A stretch of DNA of 14,759 bases, taken from NCBI GenBank assembly GCA_035512595.1, contig DATKDU010000299.1, positions 1 through 14,759 on the forward strand, written 5' to 3'. The translations under genes were made by a program, and so were the position numbers. The notes under the pieces were generated by a model that did no database searches, was not told the origin of the DNA, and saw only the letters and a list, made by a program, of their open reading frames with translations. Below, one piece after another: positions 6,397 through 12,405 of this stretch. Position 1 is the first letter of the stretch; the number at the start of each line of letters is the position of its first letter. The DNA is from DATKDU01 sp035512595. GTDB taxonomy: Bacteria; Planctomycetota; Planctomycetia; Pirellulales; Pirellulaceae.

Positions 6397-7560
6397 CTAC
6401 TCTCCGGTCTGGGTGGAGACCCCCGGCAAGTCCATCGGCTGGCCGTCGTTCCGATAACCGAGCCGATGGAACGTCAGCTTGTTGACGCTGAACGAGACCA
6501 GCCGCACCGAGCCGTCGCACAGCAGGACGTTGATGCCCGAGGGGTGCGACGAGCCGAACCGGCCCAACCCCTGATTGATGGCGTTGTTCCTGTGGTCCGG
6601 CTTGGGAACGATCGACGCGCAGCGGGTCATGTCGTGATCCCAGCCCGAGGAATAACCCTCGTTGTCGTCGCTCTGCTCCGTGCCGACGCGGGGCCGGCAC
6701 ATGCGCTTCTCAGCCAGCAATAGCACGTTCGACGTGCCGTCCGCAATGCCGGCAAAGGAGATCATGGGGCGGTTGGGCCTCCAGGGAGTCGTCGATCCGT
6801 CCCCGGCAATGATGGTCATCTGGATGATCGCGCCGGCATTCGTGTTCCCGCCCACGACGGCATACAAGGGCCAGTCGGGGTGCGCTGAATTAACTCCGTC
6901 GCCGCTGGCCGTGCCCAGGGGATCGGGATTGATGATCGGAGCCATCGACTGGGCGTGGTTCTGCTGGCAGAAGGCACTGGCGTAGTCGGTCTGGGCACGC
7001 CTGTGGGTTATGGTACCGGAAGCCCAACCATATCGCCCGATGCGTGTATTAGGCTGGTAGTTGGTGTTGACATTTTGGTTGGGTTTGGGAATCCGCCGCG
7101 TCGGGCAATAGAAGACGGGCACCGGCGTCTGGATCGCTTGGACCGCCTTCTTTTGCGAGATGGTCAGGTTGGCGGCAGTGATGGTCTGCTCCGCATTGGC
7201 CCCTTCCCACAACGGGACCTGATCCAGATAGGGCAGGAGTTGAAAACCCCAGCCGGCAAGCTGGTTGTCCTTGGTCGCCGGACCAGGAGCCAGGAAATCC
7301 GGCGCTGGCGGGAGCGGCGAATTCGGATCGTGATCGTAGATCGGAATGCACTGCCAGGCGTTACCCCCGTGCGGGAGCACCTTCAGATTGTCGTGGTGCG
7401 TGTGTACGGCGACCCCGAGCTGCTTCAGGTTGTTGGAACACGTCATGCGGCGCGCAGCCTCGCGCGCAAATTGCACTGCTGGCAACAGCAGCGCGACGAG
7501 GATGCCGATGATCGCAATGACCACCAGCAACTCGACCAAAGTGAAACCACGTTTTCTCAT
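6397..7560 (-). CDS. DUF1559 prepilin-like protein with H-X9-DG motif
   Basis: A 387-residue member of the planctomycete DUF1559 family (prepilin-type N-terminus with a large C-terminal domain). The N-terminal methylation site is MRKRG-FTLVELLVVIAIIG, so a type IV prepilin peptidase should cut between G5 and F6, leaving Glu at mature position 5 and a hydrophobic helix to about residue 28. FAREAARRMTCSNNLKQLG (31-49) is a family hallmark. The C-terminal H-X9-DG motif is H339 to D349-G350 (SSHPSGINVLLCDGS). ATG 7560 has a strong GGGAGG six bases upstream. These proteins occur in dozens of copies per planctomycete genome, and are thought to act at the cell surface or in pseudopilin-like assemblies; their function is not established. 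The lipoprotein gene upstream is its usual partner, and the terminator at 6302-6333 ends the unit. Confidence 0.96.
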   Translation of the reverse strand: MRKRGFTLVELLVVIAIIGILVALLLPAVQFAREAARRMTCSNNLKQLGVAVHTHHDNLKVLPHGGNAWQCIPIYDHDPNSPLPPAPDFLAPGPATKDNQLAGWGFQLLPYLDQVPLWEGANAEQTITAANLTISQKKAVQAIQTPVPVFYCPTRRIPKPNQNVNTNYQPNTRIGRYGWASGTITHRRAQTDYASAFCQQNHAQSMAPIINPDPLGTASGDGVNSAHPDWPLYAVVGGNTNAGAIIQMTIIAGDGSTTPWRPNRPMISFAGIADGTSNVLLLAEKRMCRPRVGTEQSDDNEGYSSGWDHDMTRCASIVPKPDHRNNAINQGLGRFGSSHPSGINVLLCDGSVRLVSFSVNKLTFHRLGYRNDGQPMDLPGVSTQTGE

Positions 7561-7571
7561 CGAACGCCTCC

Positions 7572-7634
7572 CCCAGGGAAACCTGGGAAAACAAAATAGA
7601 TAAACAGTGGTGCACCCAACGGGCGCATACCACT
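7572..7634 (-). promoter_or_regulatory. Two leader hairpins before the DUF1559 gene
   Basis: Hairpin 1 pairs AGTGGTGCACCC (7606-7617) with GGGCGC-AT-ACCACT (7621-7634) over AAC, 12 pairs with one wobble and a two-base bulge. Hairpin 2 pairs CCCAGG (7572-7577) with CCTGGG (7582-7587) over a four-base loop; on the transcript its 3' arm runs into the GGGGGAGG ribosome site (7574-7567). Hairpin 2 could therefore limit access to the ribosome site, and hairpin 1 could be a processing or stabilising stem in the 176-base gap after the lipoprotein gene. No known riboswitch class is recognised. Confidence 0.4.
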
Positions 7635-7736
7635 ACTTGGATAGGATAAGTTTAAGAGAACGGGGGGACTGCGCCAAGCGAATCCTCCCCTGAATCCTTC
7701 AATTCCTGGCCGCCTGCCGGATTGGCCTCCCGGACG

Positions 7737-8195
7737 CTAAGGGGTCGCCGCTTCCGGGGGAGCGACGCTCATCGGCTTGTTGTCGTCCAATTCGATGCTC
7801 CCGAGGTCAAACTCTCCCCCCATTTTGTCGGCCGGAACTTCCACTTCCTTCAGGTAGTTTATTCCCGAGTACGCGCCCCCAAAGAGGTCTTGCCCAGGCC
7901 CCGCGTCTGCCTCCAAGTGAATGCGGTACTTGCCGGGCGGAACTCCTCGTCCGCCGGCAACGATCCGAAAGGCGCCGCTGGCATCCGTCGCTGCCTGCCC
8001 GCCTGAGGATGAACCGTCCTCCGCCTTGGCGACGGACACAATCGTCACCACCGCCGCTCCGGTTCCATCCTCGGCCCCGGCCAGCGGCGTCCCCCCCTTG
8101 GTGAGCTTCCCCGTGACGATCACCCCTTGGGGGACCGAGGGGCCGCAGCCGGTCAAGATCATCAACGACAATAGGGCGAGCAACCAGCGGTTCAT
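7737..8195 (-). CDS. Transthyretin-like lipoprotein partner of DUF1559
   Basis: A 152-residue lipoprotein. The signal sequence MNRWLLALLSLMILTGC has a classical lipobox LTGC (14-17), so C17 is the acylated residue. The mature part is a single beta-sandwich of the carboxypeptidase-regulatory/transthyretin-like kind: VIVTGKLTKGGTPLAGA (strands and the usual GTPLAGA turn), TDASGAFRIV, and VPPGKYRIHLEAD. ATG 8195 has GAGGA six bases upstream. Such small lipoproteins regularly stand next to DUF1559 genes in planctomycetes, and the pair here (176-base gap, same strand) shares the downstream terminator. It is probably anchored in the outer membrane, or the planctomycete equivalent, as a structural or binding module; no enzymatic residues are seen. 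The C-terminus (NKPMSVAPPEAATP) is disordered. Confidence 0.9.
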   Translation of the reverse strand: MNRWLLALLSLMILTGCGPSVPQGVIVTGKLTKGGTPLAGAEDGTGAAVVTIVSVAKAEDGSSSGGQAATDASGAFRIVAGGRGVPPGKYRIHLEADAGPGQDLFGGAYSGINYLKEVEVPADKMGGEFDLGSIELDDNKPMSVAPPEAATP

Positions 8196-8357
8196 GGTAG
8201 ATCCTCAGCGAAAATTGAATAAGGGAACGGCCAGCGACTGCGGCCGGATTCCGCCTGTGCGGGCTCGATTGGTTGTACTTGAGCCGGGGGGGCAAAACAA
8301 GCCGCATCGCCAGCGGCCGATGTGGGTCAGCTTTTCAGTCCACGCGGGGTATGGCCC

Positions 8358-10424
8358 TTACGGCTTGGATCCACCCTGCGAATCGCCCAGCTCTACAGCC
8401 TTGAGCGGAGTACCGAAGGCGGACCGAAACTTCTCACACAGCCCTTTCAGTCGCGGCAGTTCTTCCTGCAGCACGAAGCGCTCGGCAATCAGACGCTCTG
8501 CGGCCGCCCGGTAGCGGTTCTCGTAGTCCTGGTAATCCTGGTACCGCTCCGCCAGCGACGGGCGAGGATCCTTGGCGGCCTCGCGCTCGCTCTTCGTGCG
8601 TGCGAAGGGAACATAGCCCCCCTGCAAGGAGAGCAATTCCCCTTCCGCGCCGATTCGTGCGTCGCGTAGATTCCAGCTCGTGTAGCTGGCGACCGGGACG
8701 CTGATGGCCGGCAGATTCAAGGTTCCCTGTTCATTGCCATCGGGACCGATGGCCGGGACCTTGACGATATAGTGTCCCTTGATCTGCGGCGGTTCGATCG
8801 TGGCAATCCGCTTGCTCTCCCAGTCATCGCCGCGGAACAAAAAGGGGGGCTGCTGGATCACCGTCGGGTAGTCCACGGCCGGTACGTCGGGCCAGCCGCT
8901 TTCTTCTTTCTTCCAGCCGACGAGTGTTTGGTCGGCAATTCTTGGATAAACGCTCGGCGGCGGCTCCTTGCCCTCTTTCACCCAAGCGTCGAGCGCCAAC
9001 AGCAGCCCGCGCAGCAGCGGCCGGTAATCGGCCGGATTCGATGGCAGCTTGCCGCCACCCTTGGCAGCCGGAGTGCCGCTGCCGGGGCCGTGCTGCGTGC
9101 CGCCGAACGTGTAGAGACGCACTTCAGTCGGGATCTCGCTGTCGCGATTCGCCTGCGGATCGGTATGCACCAGCGAACCGCTGCGATGCCAGTATTCGCT
9201 GGAGGATTGCGTGTGAAATACCTTGGGGACGGTGTTCGTCTTTCGCGCTCGGGCGAGAATGCCGTCGGTCTTGCCGCTGAAGGGATCCTTCTCGTCGCCG
9301 TACGTGAAGGGGAAGAAATCGGCGGGGAAGAGATGCTCGTCGTGCTGGCCGTTGGTTCGCGTCGGCGAGGCGAAGCGATGATTGAACGAGCCGAGTCCGC
9401 CCCCGGCGACGTGCGAGATCACCCCGTCGAAGACCTTCCGCCCCTGCTCGTCGGCATTGAAGCCTTCCCACAAAAAGTGGCGCAGGCAGCGGCCGCTTTG
9501 CGAGGTCCCAAAGCCAATCGTCCGATCGACGAGCGGTTTCTTCTCTTCGTTGAGCAGCGGATTGGTCTCCGGCGAGCCCCCAAACTTAAGTGCGGAGACA
9601 ATGTCCCGAATGCCGGCCAGGCCGACCCCTTGGACAACCGAACCTTCCGCCTGGTAGACCACCTCGTAAATCCAGCCCGGCTTGAGCCCTCCCTCCACTT
9701 CGAGCTCGACGATCGGGAGCGGCCAGAGCCGGTCGCCGTCGTAAACGTCCCGGACCAGAAGCTGCCACTGGTTGCGTGGGACGTTTTGCCGCGCGTCGGC
9801 CTGGCGCTCGCGCATGGTCAACGTGCCAAAGCGGCCGGTGCGGCCGATCGGGCGATAGGATCCTTGAATGCCGCGGTGAGCCAGCGAGACCCGCGGCGTC
9901 AGCTTCTCCACGATGACTTCCTGCCGGACGATGCCGCGGACTGGGCGGTTGTTCAGCAAGGCGACGGGAGCCCGCATGTTGAGCCGGTTGTCGTCGGGCA
10001 GAATCTCCGCAATCCACCCGCTCCACAGGACGACGAAGCCCTGGCGGCAGAGAAACTCGTCGGCGCCCGTGTCGAACATGTTGGGCGCAGTCTTGTTGCC
10101 GCGGTTGTTGACTTCGTAGAACAGCGCGCCGTTGGCCTTGCTGGGATCGACGGGGACGAGCATCTCGAACTCGGCCCAGAACTCGACCTTGCCGGCGTCG
10201 TTCGCTGGCGCCAGCGCCAGATCGACGATCTGCTGGTTGGCCTCTGCCACCGAGTCGAGCGCAAAATGGACTTTGCCGGTCCATTTCTCGTACGCGCCCC
10301 GGTCCCCCATAAGCTTGCCGTCGGCATACGGCTCGCGCTTGGTAATTTCCCAGCGGGTGACTTCGGCGGCCAGCGGCCCAGTCAGAATCAGACTCAGGAT
10401 AGTGGCAACCAGGGTTCGCAACAT
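8358..10424 (-). CDS. Secreted alpha/beta hydrolase (Abhydrolase_10 type)
   Basis: A 688-residue exported alpha/beta-hydrolase-like protein of the Abhydrolase_10 family (PF20091). The Sec signal peptide is MLRTLVATILSLILTGPLAAE. The nucleophile elbow is probably GFGTSQSGRCLRHF (304-317), with S308 the expected nucleophile. Other family blocks are YEVNNRGNK (103-111), LCRQGFVVLWSGW (125-137), HVAGGGLGSFNHRFA and FGGTQHGPGSG, whose His would suit the catalytic triad. Start ATG 10424 follows AAGGAT with seven-base spacing; the upstream TTG frame extension to 10451 adds nothing like a signal. Likely an esterase acting outside the cytoplasm; substrate unknown. The promoter candidate at 10460-10488 suggests transcription apart from the muramidase genes. 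C-terminal residues about 610-680 are helical and charged (AERYQDYQDYENRYRAAAERL). Confidence 0.9.
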   Translation of the reverse strand: MLRTLVATILSLILTGPLAAEVTRWEITKREPYADGKLMGDRGAYEKWTGKVHFALDSVAEANQQIVDLALAPANDAGKVEFWAEFEMLVPVDPSKANGALFYEVNNRGNKTAPNMFDTGADEFLCRQGFVVLWSGWIAEILPDDNRLNMRAPVALLNNRPVRGIVRQEVIVEKLTPRVSLAHRGIQGSYRPIGRTGRFGTLTMRERQADARQNVPRNQWQLLVRDVYDGDRLWPLPIVELEVEGGLKPGWIYEVVYQAEGSVVQGVGLAGIRDIVSALKFGGSPETNPLLNEEKKPLVDRTIGFGTSQSGRCLRHFLWEGFNADEQGRKVFDGVISHVAGGGLGSFNHRFASPTRTNGQHDEHLFPADFFPFTYGDEKDPFSGKTDGILARARKTNTVPKVFHTQSSSEYWHRSGSLVHTDPQANRDSEIPTEVRLYTFGGTQHGPGSGTPAAKGGGKLPSNPADYRPLLRGLLLALDAWVKEGKEPPPSVYPRIADQTLVGWKKEESGWPDVPAVDYPTVIQQPPFLFRGDDWESKRIATIEPPQIKGHYIVKVPAIGPDGNEQGTLNLPAISVPVASYTSWNLRDARIGAEGELLSLQGGYVPFARTKSEREAAKDPRPSLAERYQDYQDYENRYRAAAERLIAERFVLQEELPRLKGLCEKFRSAFGTPLKAVELGDSQGGSKP

Positions 10425-10459
10425 GGCAAGATCCTTGGCAAGACGTGGCAAAGACGCCG

Positions 10460-10488
10460 ATTATGCGAGATGCCGCGGCGGCAGTCTA
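10460..10488 (-). promoter_or_regulatory. Promoter candidate of the alpha/beta hydrolase gene
   Basis: On the minus strand TAGACT (10488-10483), 17 bases, then CATAAT (10465-10460). The -10 matches at five of six positions and the -35 at four. The -35 box coincides with the TAG stop of the DUF1343 gene (10486-10488). The predicted leader is about 30 bases and contains the AAGGAT ribosome site. Moderately supported. Confidence 0.45.
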
Positions 10489-11760
10489 CGCGCGTGATCG
10501 AAACGATGCCAAGCGGCGCTCCCAGGCGGTTTCGTCGATGGCGGTAAGGGTCGTAATGTCGTCAGCCGTGATCGGTGGGGGGTGTTCGAGCCGCTCGCGG
10601 AGCTTTGCGGAGCCGAAGAGGATGTCGATTGGCATCTTTTCCCGTTCGTACTCATACGGCGGTGGAAGCCATTCAAAGTGTTGGGCGTAAAGCCGCTTGA
10701 CCACAGCCAGCAGCGACACTGTGAAGGCGACCGAGCGGACGGCCGCTGAATCTACGATGTGAAGATAGACGCCACCACAGCTTTGGCCGCGCCATTTGTC
10801 GAAGGTGGGGACGAAGCGGACGGGGCGCAGCACGAGGCCCGGATGCGGATAGGCGTCGAGCTCGCGAGCCAGCGCGTGGGGGTCGATGAACGGCGCGCCG
10901 CAGACTTCAAACGGCGTCGTCGTGCCGCGTCCTTCAGACAGGTTCGTCCCTTCCAGCAGGACCTGGCCCGGATAGACGAGTGCCGTCTTTAGCCGCGGCA
11001 TGTTCGGCGAGGGTGGAACCCAACCGTAGGACAGGTTTTCAACCTGTCCTGAATCATCACTGGACAGGTTGGAAACCTGTCCTACGACTTCCAACTCCGC
11101 CCCAATCCCCTGCTCGGCATTCATCAGCCGCGCTAGCTCGCCCAGCGTCAGCCCGTGCCGCATGGGAATCGTGGCGCCGCCGACGAAACTCTCGTAACCA
11201 GGCTCCAGCAGCGGCCCTTCGACGATACGGCCGAGCGGATTGGGGCGGTCGAGGATCACGACTGGGATGTTTGCTTCGGCACAAGCGTGCAGACACTGCT
11301 GGATCGTCCAGGCGAACGTGTAGACGCGCGTGCCGACGTCTTGAAGGTCGATGACGAAGCACTCGATTGCCTTGAGCATTTCGGGAGTCGGCCGGCGCGT
11401 TTCGCTGTAGAGGCTGTAGACCGGAATGCCGAGCGAATCGTGGGACGGGCTTCCTAGCCCGTCCGGTTGCCGGGCTGGGAAGCCCGGCCTACGATCCAGC
11501 GGCAGTTTGTACGTGCCGTGCGGCGATTCGATCATGTTGGCTTGCTCTTCGCCCCACAGGCCGTGCTGCGGGGTAAAGATAGCGGCCAGTTGGCCCGGAT
11601 AGCTCTCGGCCAACAGATCGCAGGCGTAGCGGAAATTCCGATCGACCGAGGCCTGGTTCATGAGCAGGCCGAAGCGTCGGCCGCGGAGCAGTGCCCGGGG
11701 CGGCTCGACGCGGCAACGCTCCAAACCGATCTCAACGTCAGCATCCATCAGGAAGTCCAT
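10486..11760 (-). CDS. DUF1343 / NamZ-like exo-muramidase paralogue, cytoplasmic
   Basis: A 424-residue DUF1343 protein, the family of NamZ exo-beta-N-acetylmuramidases (GH171), which release terminal MurNAc from peptidoglycan fragments. Blocks: GRRFGLLMNQASVDRNFRYA (27-46), FTPQHGLWGEE (62-72), IDLQDVGTRVYTF (137-149), LDRPNPLG (170-177), RHGLTLGELA (201-210), PPSPNM (249-254) and LLEGTNLSEGRGTTTPFE (268-285). There is no signal peptide, unlike the exported fusion upstream. Two palindromic elements are translated in frame: residues 90-107 and 226-245. The second stands where the paralogue has GWRR...TG just before WVNPSPNM, so a family-conserved segment appears to be lost and activity is uncertain. 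Where the fusion has SPEHG, this copy has TPQHG. No good ribosome site precedes ATG 11760; ATG 11748 is an alternative. It starts 21 bases after the hypothetical gene, so co-transcription is likely. Confidence 0.92.
   Translation of the reverse strand: MDFLMDADVEIGLERCRVEPPRALLRGRRFGLLMNQASVDRNFRYACDLLAESYPGQLAAIFTPQHGLWGEEQANMIESPHGTYKLPLDRRPGFPARQPDGLGSPSHDSLGIPVYSLYSETRRPTPEMLKAIECFVIDLQDVGTRVYTFAWTIQQCLHACAEANIPVVILDRPNPLGRIVEGPLLEPGYESFVGGATIPMRHGLTLGELARLMNAEQGIGAELEVVGQVSNLSSDDSGQVENLSYGWVPPSPNMPRLKTALVYPGQVLLEGTNLSEGRGTTTPFEVCGAPFIDPHALARELDAYPHPGLVLRPVRFVPTFDKWRGQSCGGVYLHIVDSAAVRSVAFTVSLLAVVKRLYAQHFEWLPPPYEYEREKMPIDILFGSAKLRERLEHPPPITADDITTLTAIDETAWERRLASFRSRA
11026..11085. repeat. 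REP/BIME-like palindrome inside the DUF1343 gene
   Basis: Two 24-bp units in inverted orientation (11026-11049 and 11062-11085) match at 23 of 24 positions and are separated by 12 bases. Each has a GTAG foot and a 9-bp stem GGACAGGTT/AACCTGTCC around a 3-base pyrimidine loop (TTC or TCC). The whole 60-bp element is read in frame as residues 226-245 (VGQVSNLSSDDSGQVENLSY). A GTAG foot plus hairpin, paired head to head, is the architecture of REP/BIME elements associated with RAYT transposases. Confidence 0.88.
11440..11492. repeat. Second REP/BIME-like palindrome in the DUF1343 gene
   Basis: Unit 1 (11440-11464) has a GTGG foot and a 9-bp stem GGACGGGCT/AGCCCGTCC with loop TCCT. Unit 2 (11469-11492, inverted) has a GTAG foot and an 8-bp stem GCCGGGCT/AGCCCGGC with loop TCCC on the minus strand. 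The spacer is four bases. The element encodes residues 90-107 (RRPGFPARQPDGLGSPSH), placed between LPLD and DSLGIPVYSLYSETR. Relative to the fusion protein's NamZ domain, this region is about 25 residues longer, which supports insertion. Confidence 0.85.
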
Positions 11761-11781
11761 TGAAGGATTCGTCGAGTGTCG

Positions 11782-12405
11782 CTACCGACTCCAGAATTTC
11801 CACCAGGCGCGCGGTCGAGGCTCACCACAAAGAACGTATGGAGTGCTTGTTCCAATCCTCTTTAGGACGGCGTCTTCCGGAACACCGGTCAACAAATTGT
11901 TGATCGCATGGTACTCAGGACTTCGTTTTGCGATGAGCAGAACTACGTCTTTGTCCTCTGCACTCGCTGCTGCGTTCGTCGCGGCACGAAAGTAGGGATC
12001 CGAAGCAATTTCGTGCCGCGTTTCCACTCCACTTGCTTCGTTGTAAACAATGAATTGTTCCGCGTATTCTTTGACCATCGGGAGCGAGTCATAGTGCGTC
12101 CGTGAAAACGCCAGAGGAACGAGTGCGAACAAGCGATTGGCCAAGTCGCTCTCAATTCCAGCATCAACTAACCGTGCCCGCAATCCGTCGTCCGACTCTG
12201 TTTGGAAGCCACGGATCAAGCGAAGTGTCGCATCAACAGCTTCTGCAGGAGACACAACACCACTCCTATTCGATAACCAGACAGGAACTAATTGTTCGAT
12301 GTAAGACCCGCACAGTTGCCCAAGGGTATCGGGGACGTTCAGGAAGACCCCATGGCTGAGTTCCGCCATCTCCGCTTGCGCAGTGAGCCAACCGCATTGG
12401 ATCAC
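11782..12405 (-). CDS. Hypothetical protein inside the muramidase cluster
   Basis: Up to 207 residues; no named family recognised. The frame opens with GTG 12405, whose GTGA overlaps the TGA of the upstream fusion gene by four bases, suggesting translational coupling; ATG 12369 is a second possible start (195 residues) giving MAELSHGVFL. No signal peptide. The middle is helical (AEAVDATLRLIRGF, LRARLVDAGIESDLANRLFALVPLAF), followed by YNEASGVETRHEIASDPYFRAAT and VVLLIAKRSPEYHAINNLLTGVP. It ends in WWKFWSR, an aromatic/basic tail that can touch membranes. I faintly recall similar planctomycete proteins with an LVPLAF(S/G)R block but cannot name them. Sampled lines are about 47-50% GC against well over 60% on both sides, so it may be a later arrival between two DUF1343 genes. 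Not obviously related to the hypothetical at 1081-1665. Confidence 0.75.
   Translation of the reverse strand: MIQCGWLTAQAEMAELSHGVFLNVPDTLGQLCGSYIEQLVPVWLSNRSGVVSPAEAVDATLRLIRGFQTESDDGLRARLVDAGIESDLANRLFALVPLAFSRTHYDSLPMVKEYAEQFIVYNEASGVETRHEIASDPYFRAATNAAASAEDKDVVLLIAKRSPEYHAINNLLTGVPEDAVLKRIGTSTPYVLCGEPRPRAWWKFWSR

Noticed and set aside
8196..8357. Terminator or promoter between the alpha/beta hydrolase and lipoprotein genes
   Set aside because: Only a weak 5-bp stem (GGCTC...GAGCC) with a large loop, and no convincing -35/-10 pair, was found.
8772..10547. 591-codon open frame on the plus strand opposite the alpha/beta hydrolase gene
   Set aside because: Antisense shadow; the minus strand carries a complete Abhydrolase_10-type protein with signal peptide, promoter candidate and ribosome site.
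10486..11760. Calling the second DUF1343 gene a pseudogene
   Set aside because: Despite two insertions and loss of one conserved segment the frame is intact and other family motifs are preserved, so decay is not shown.
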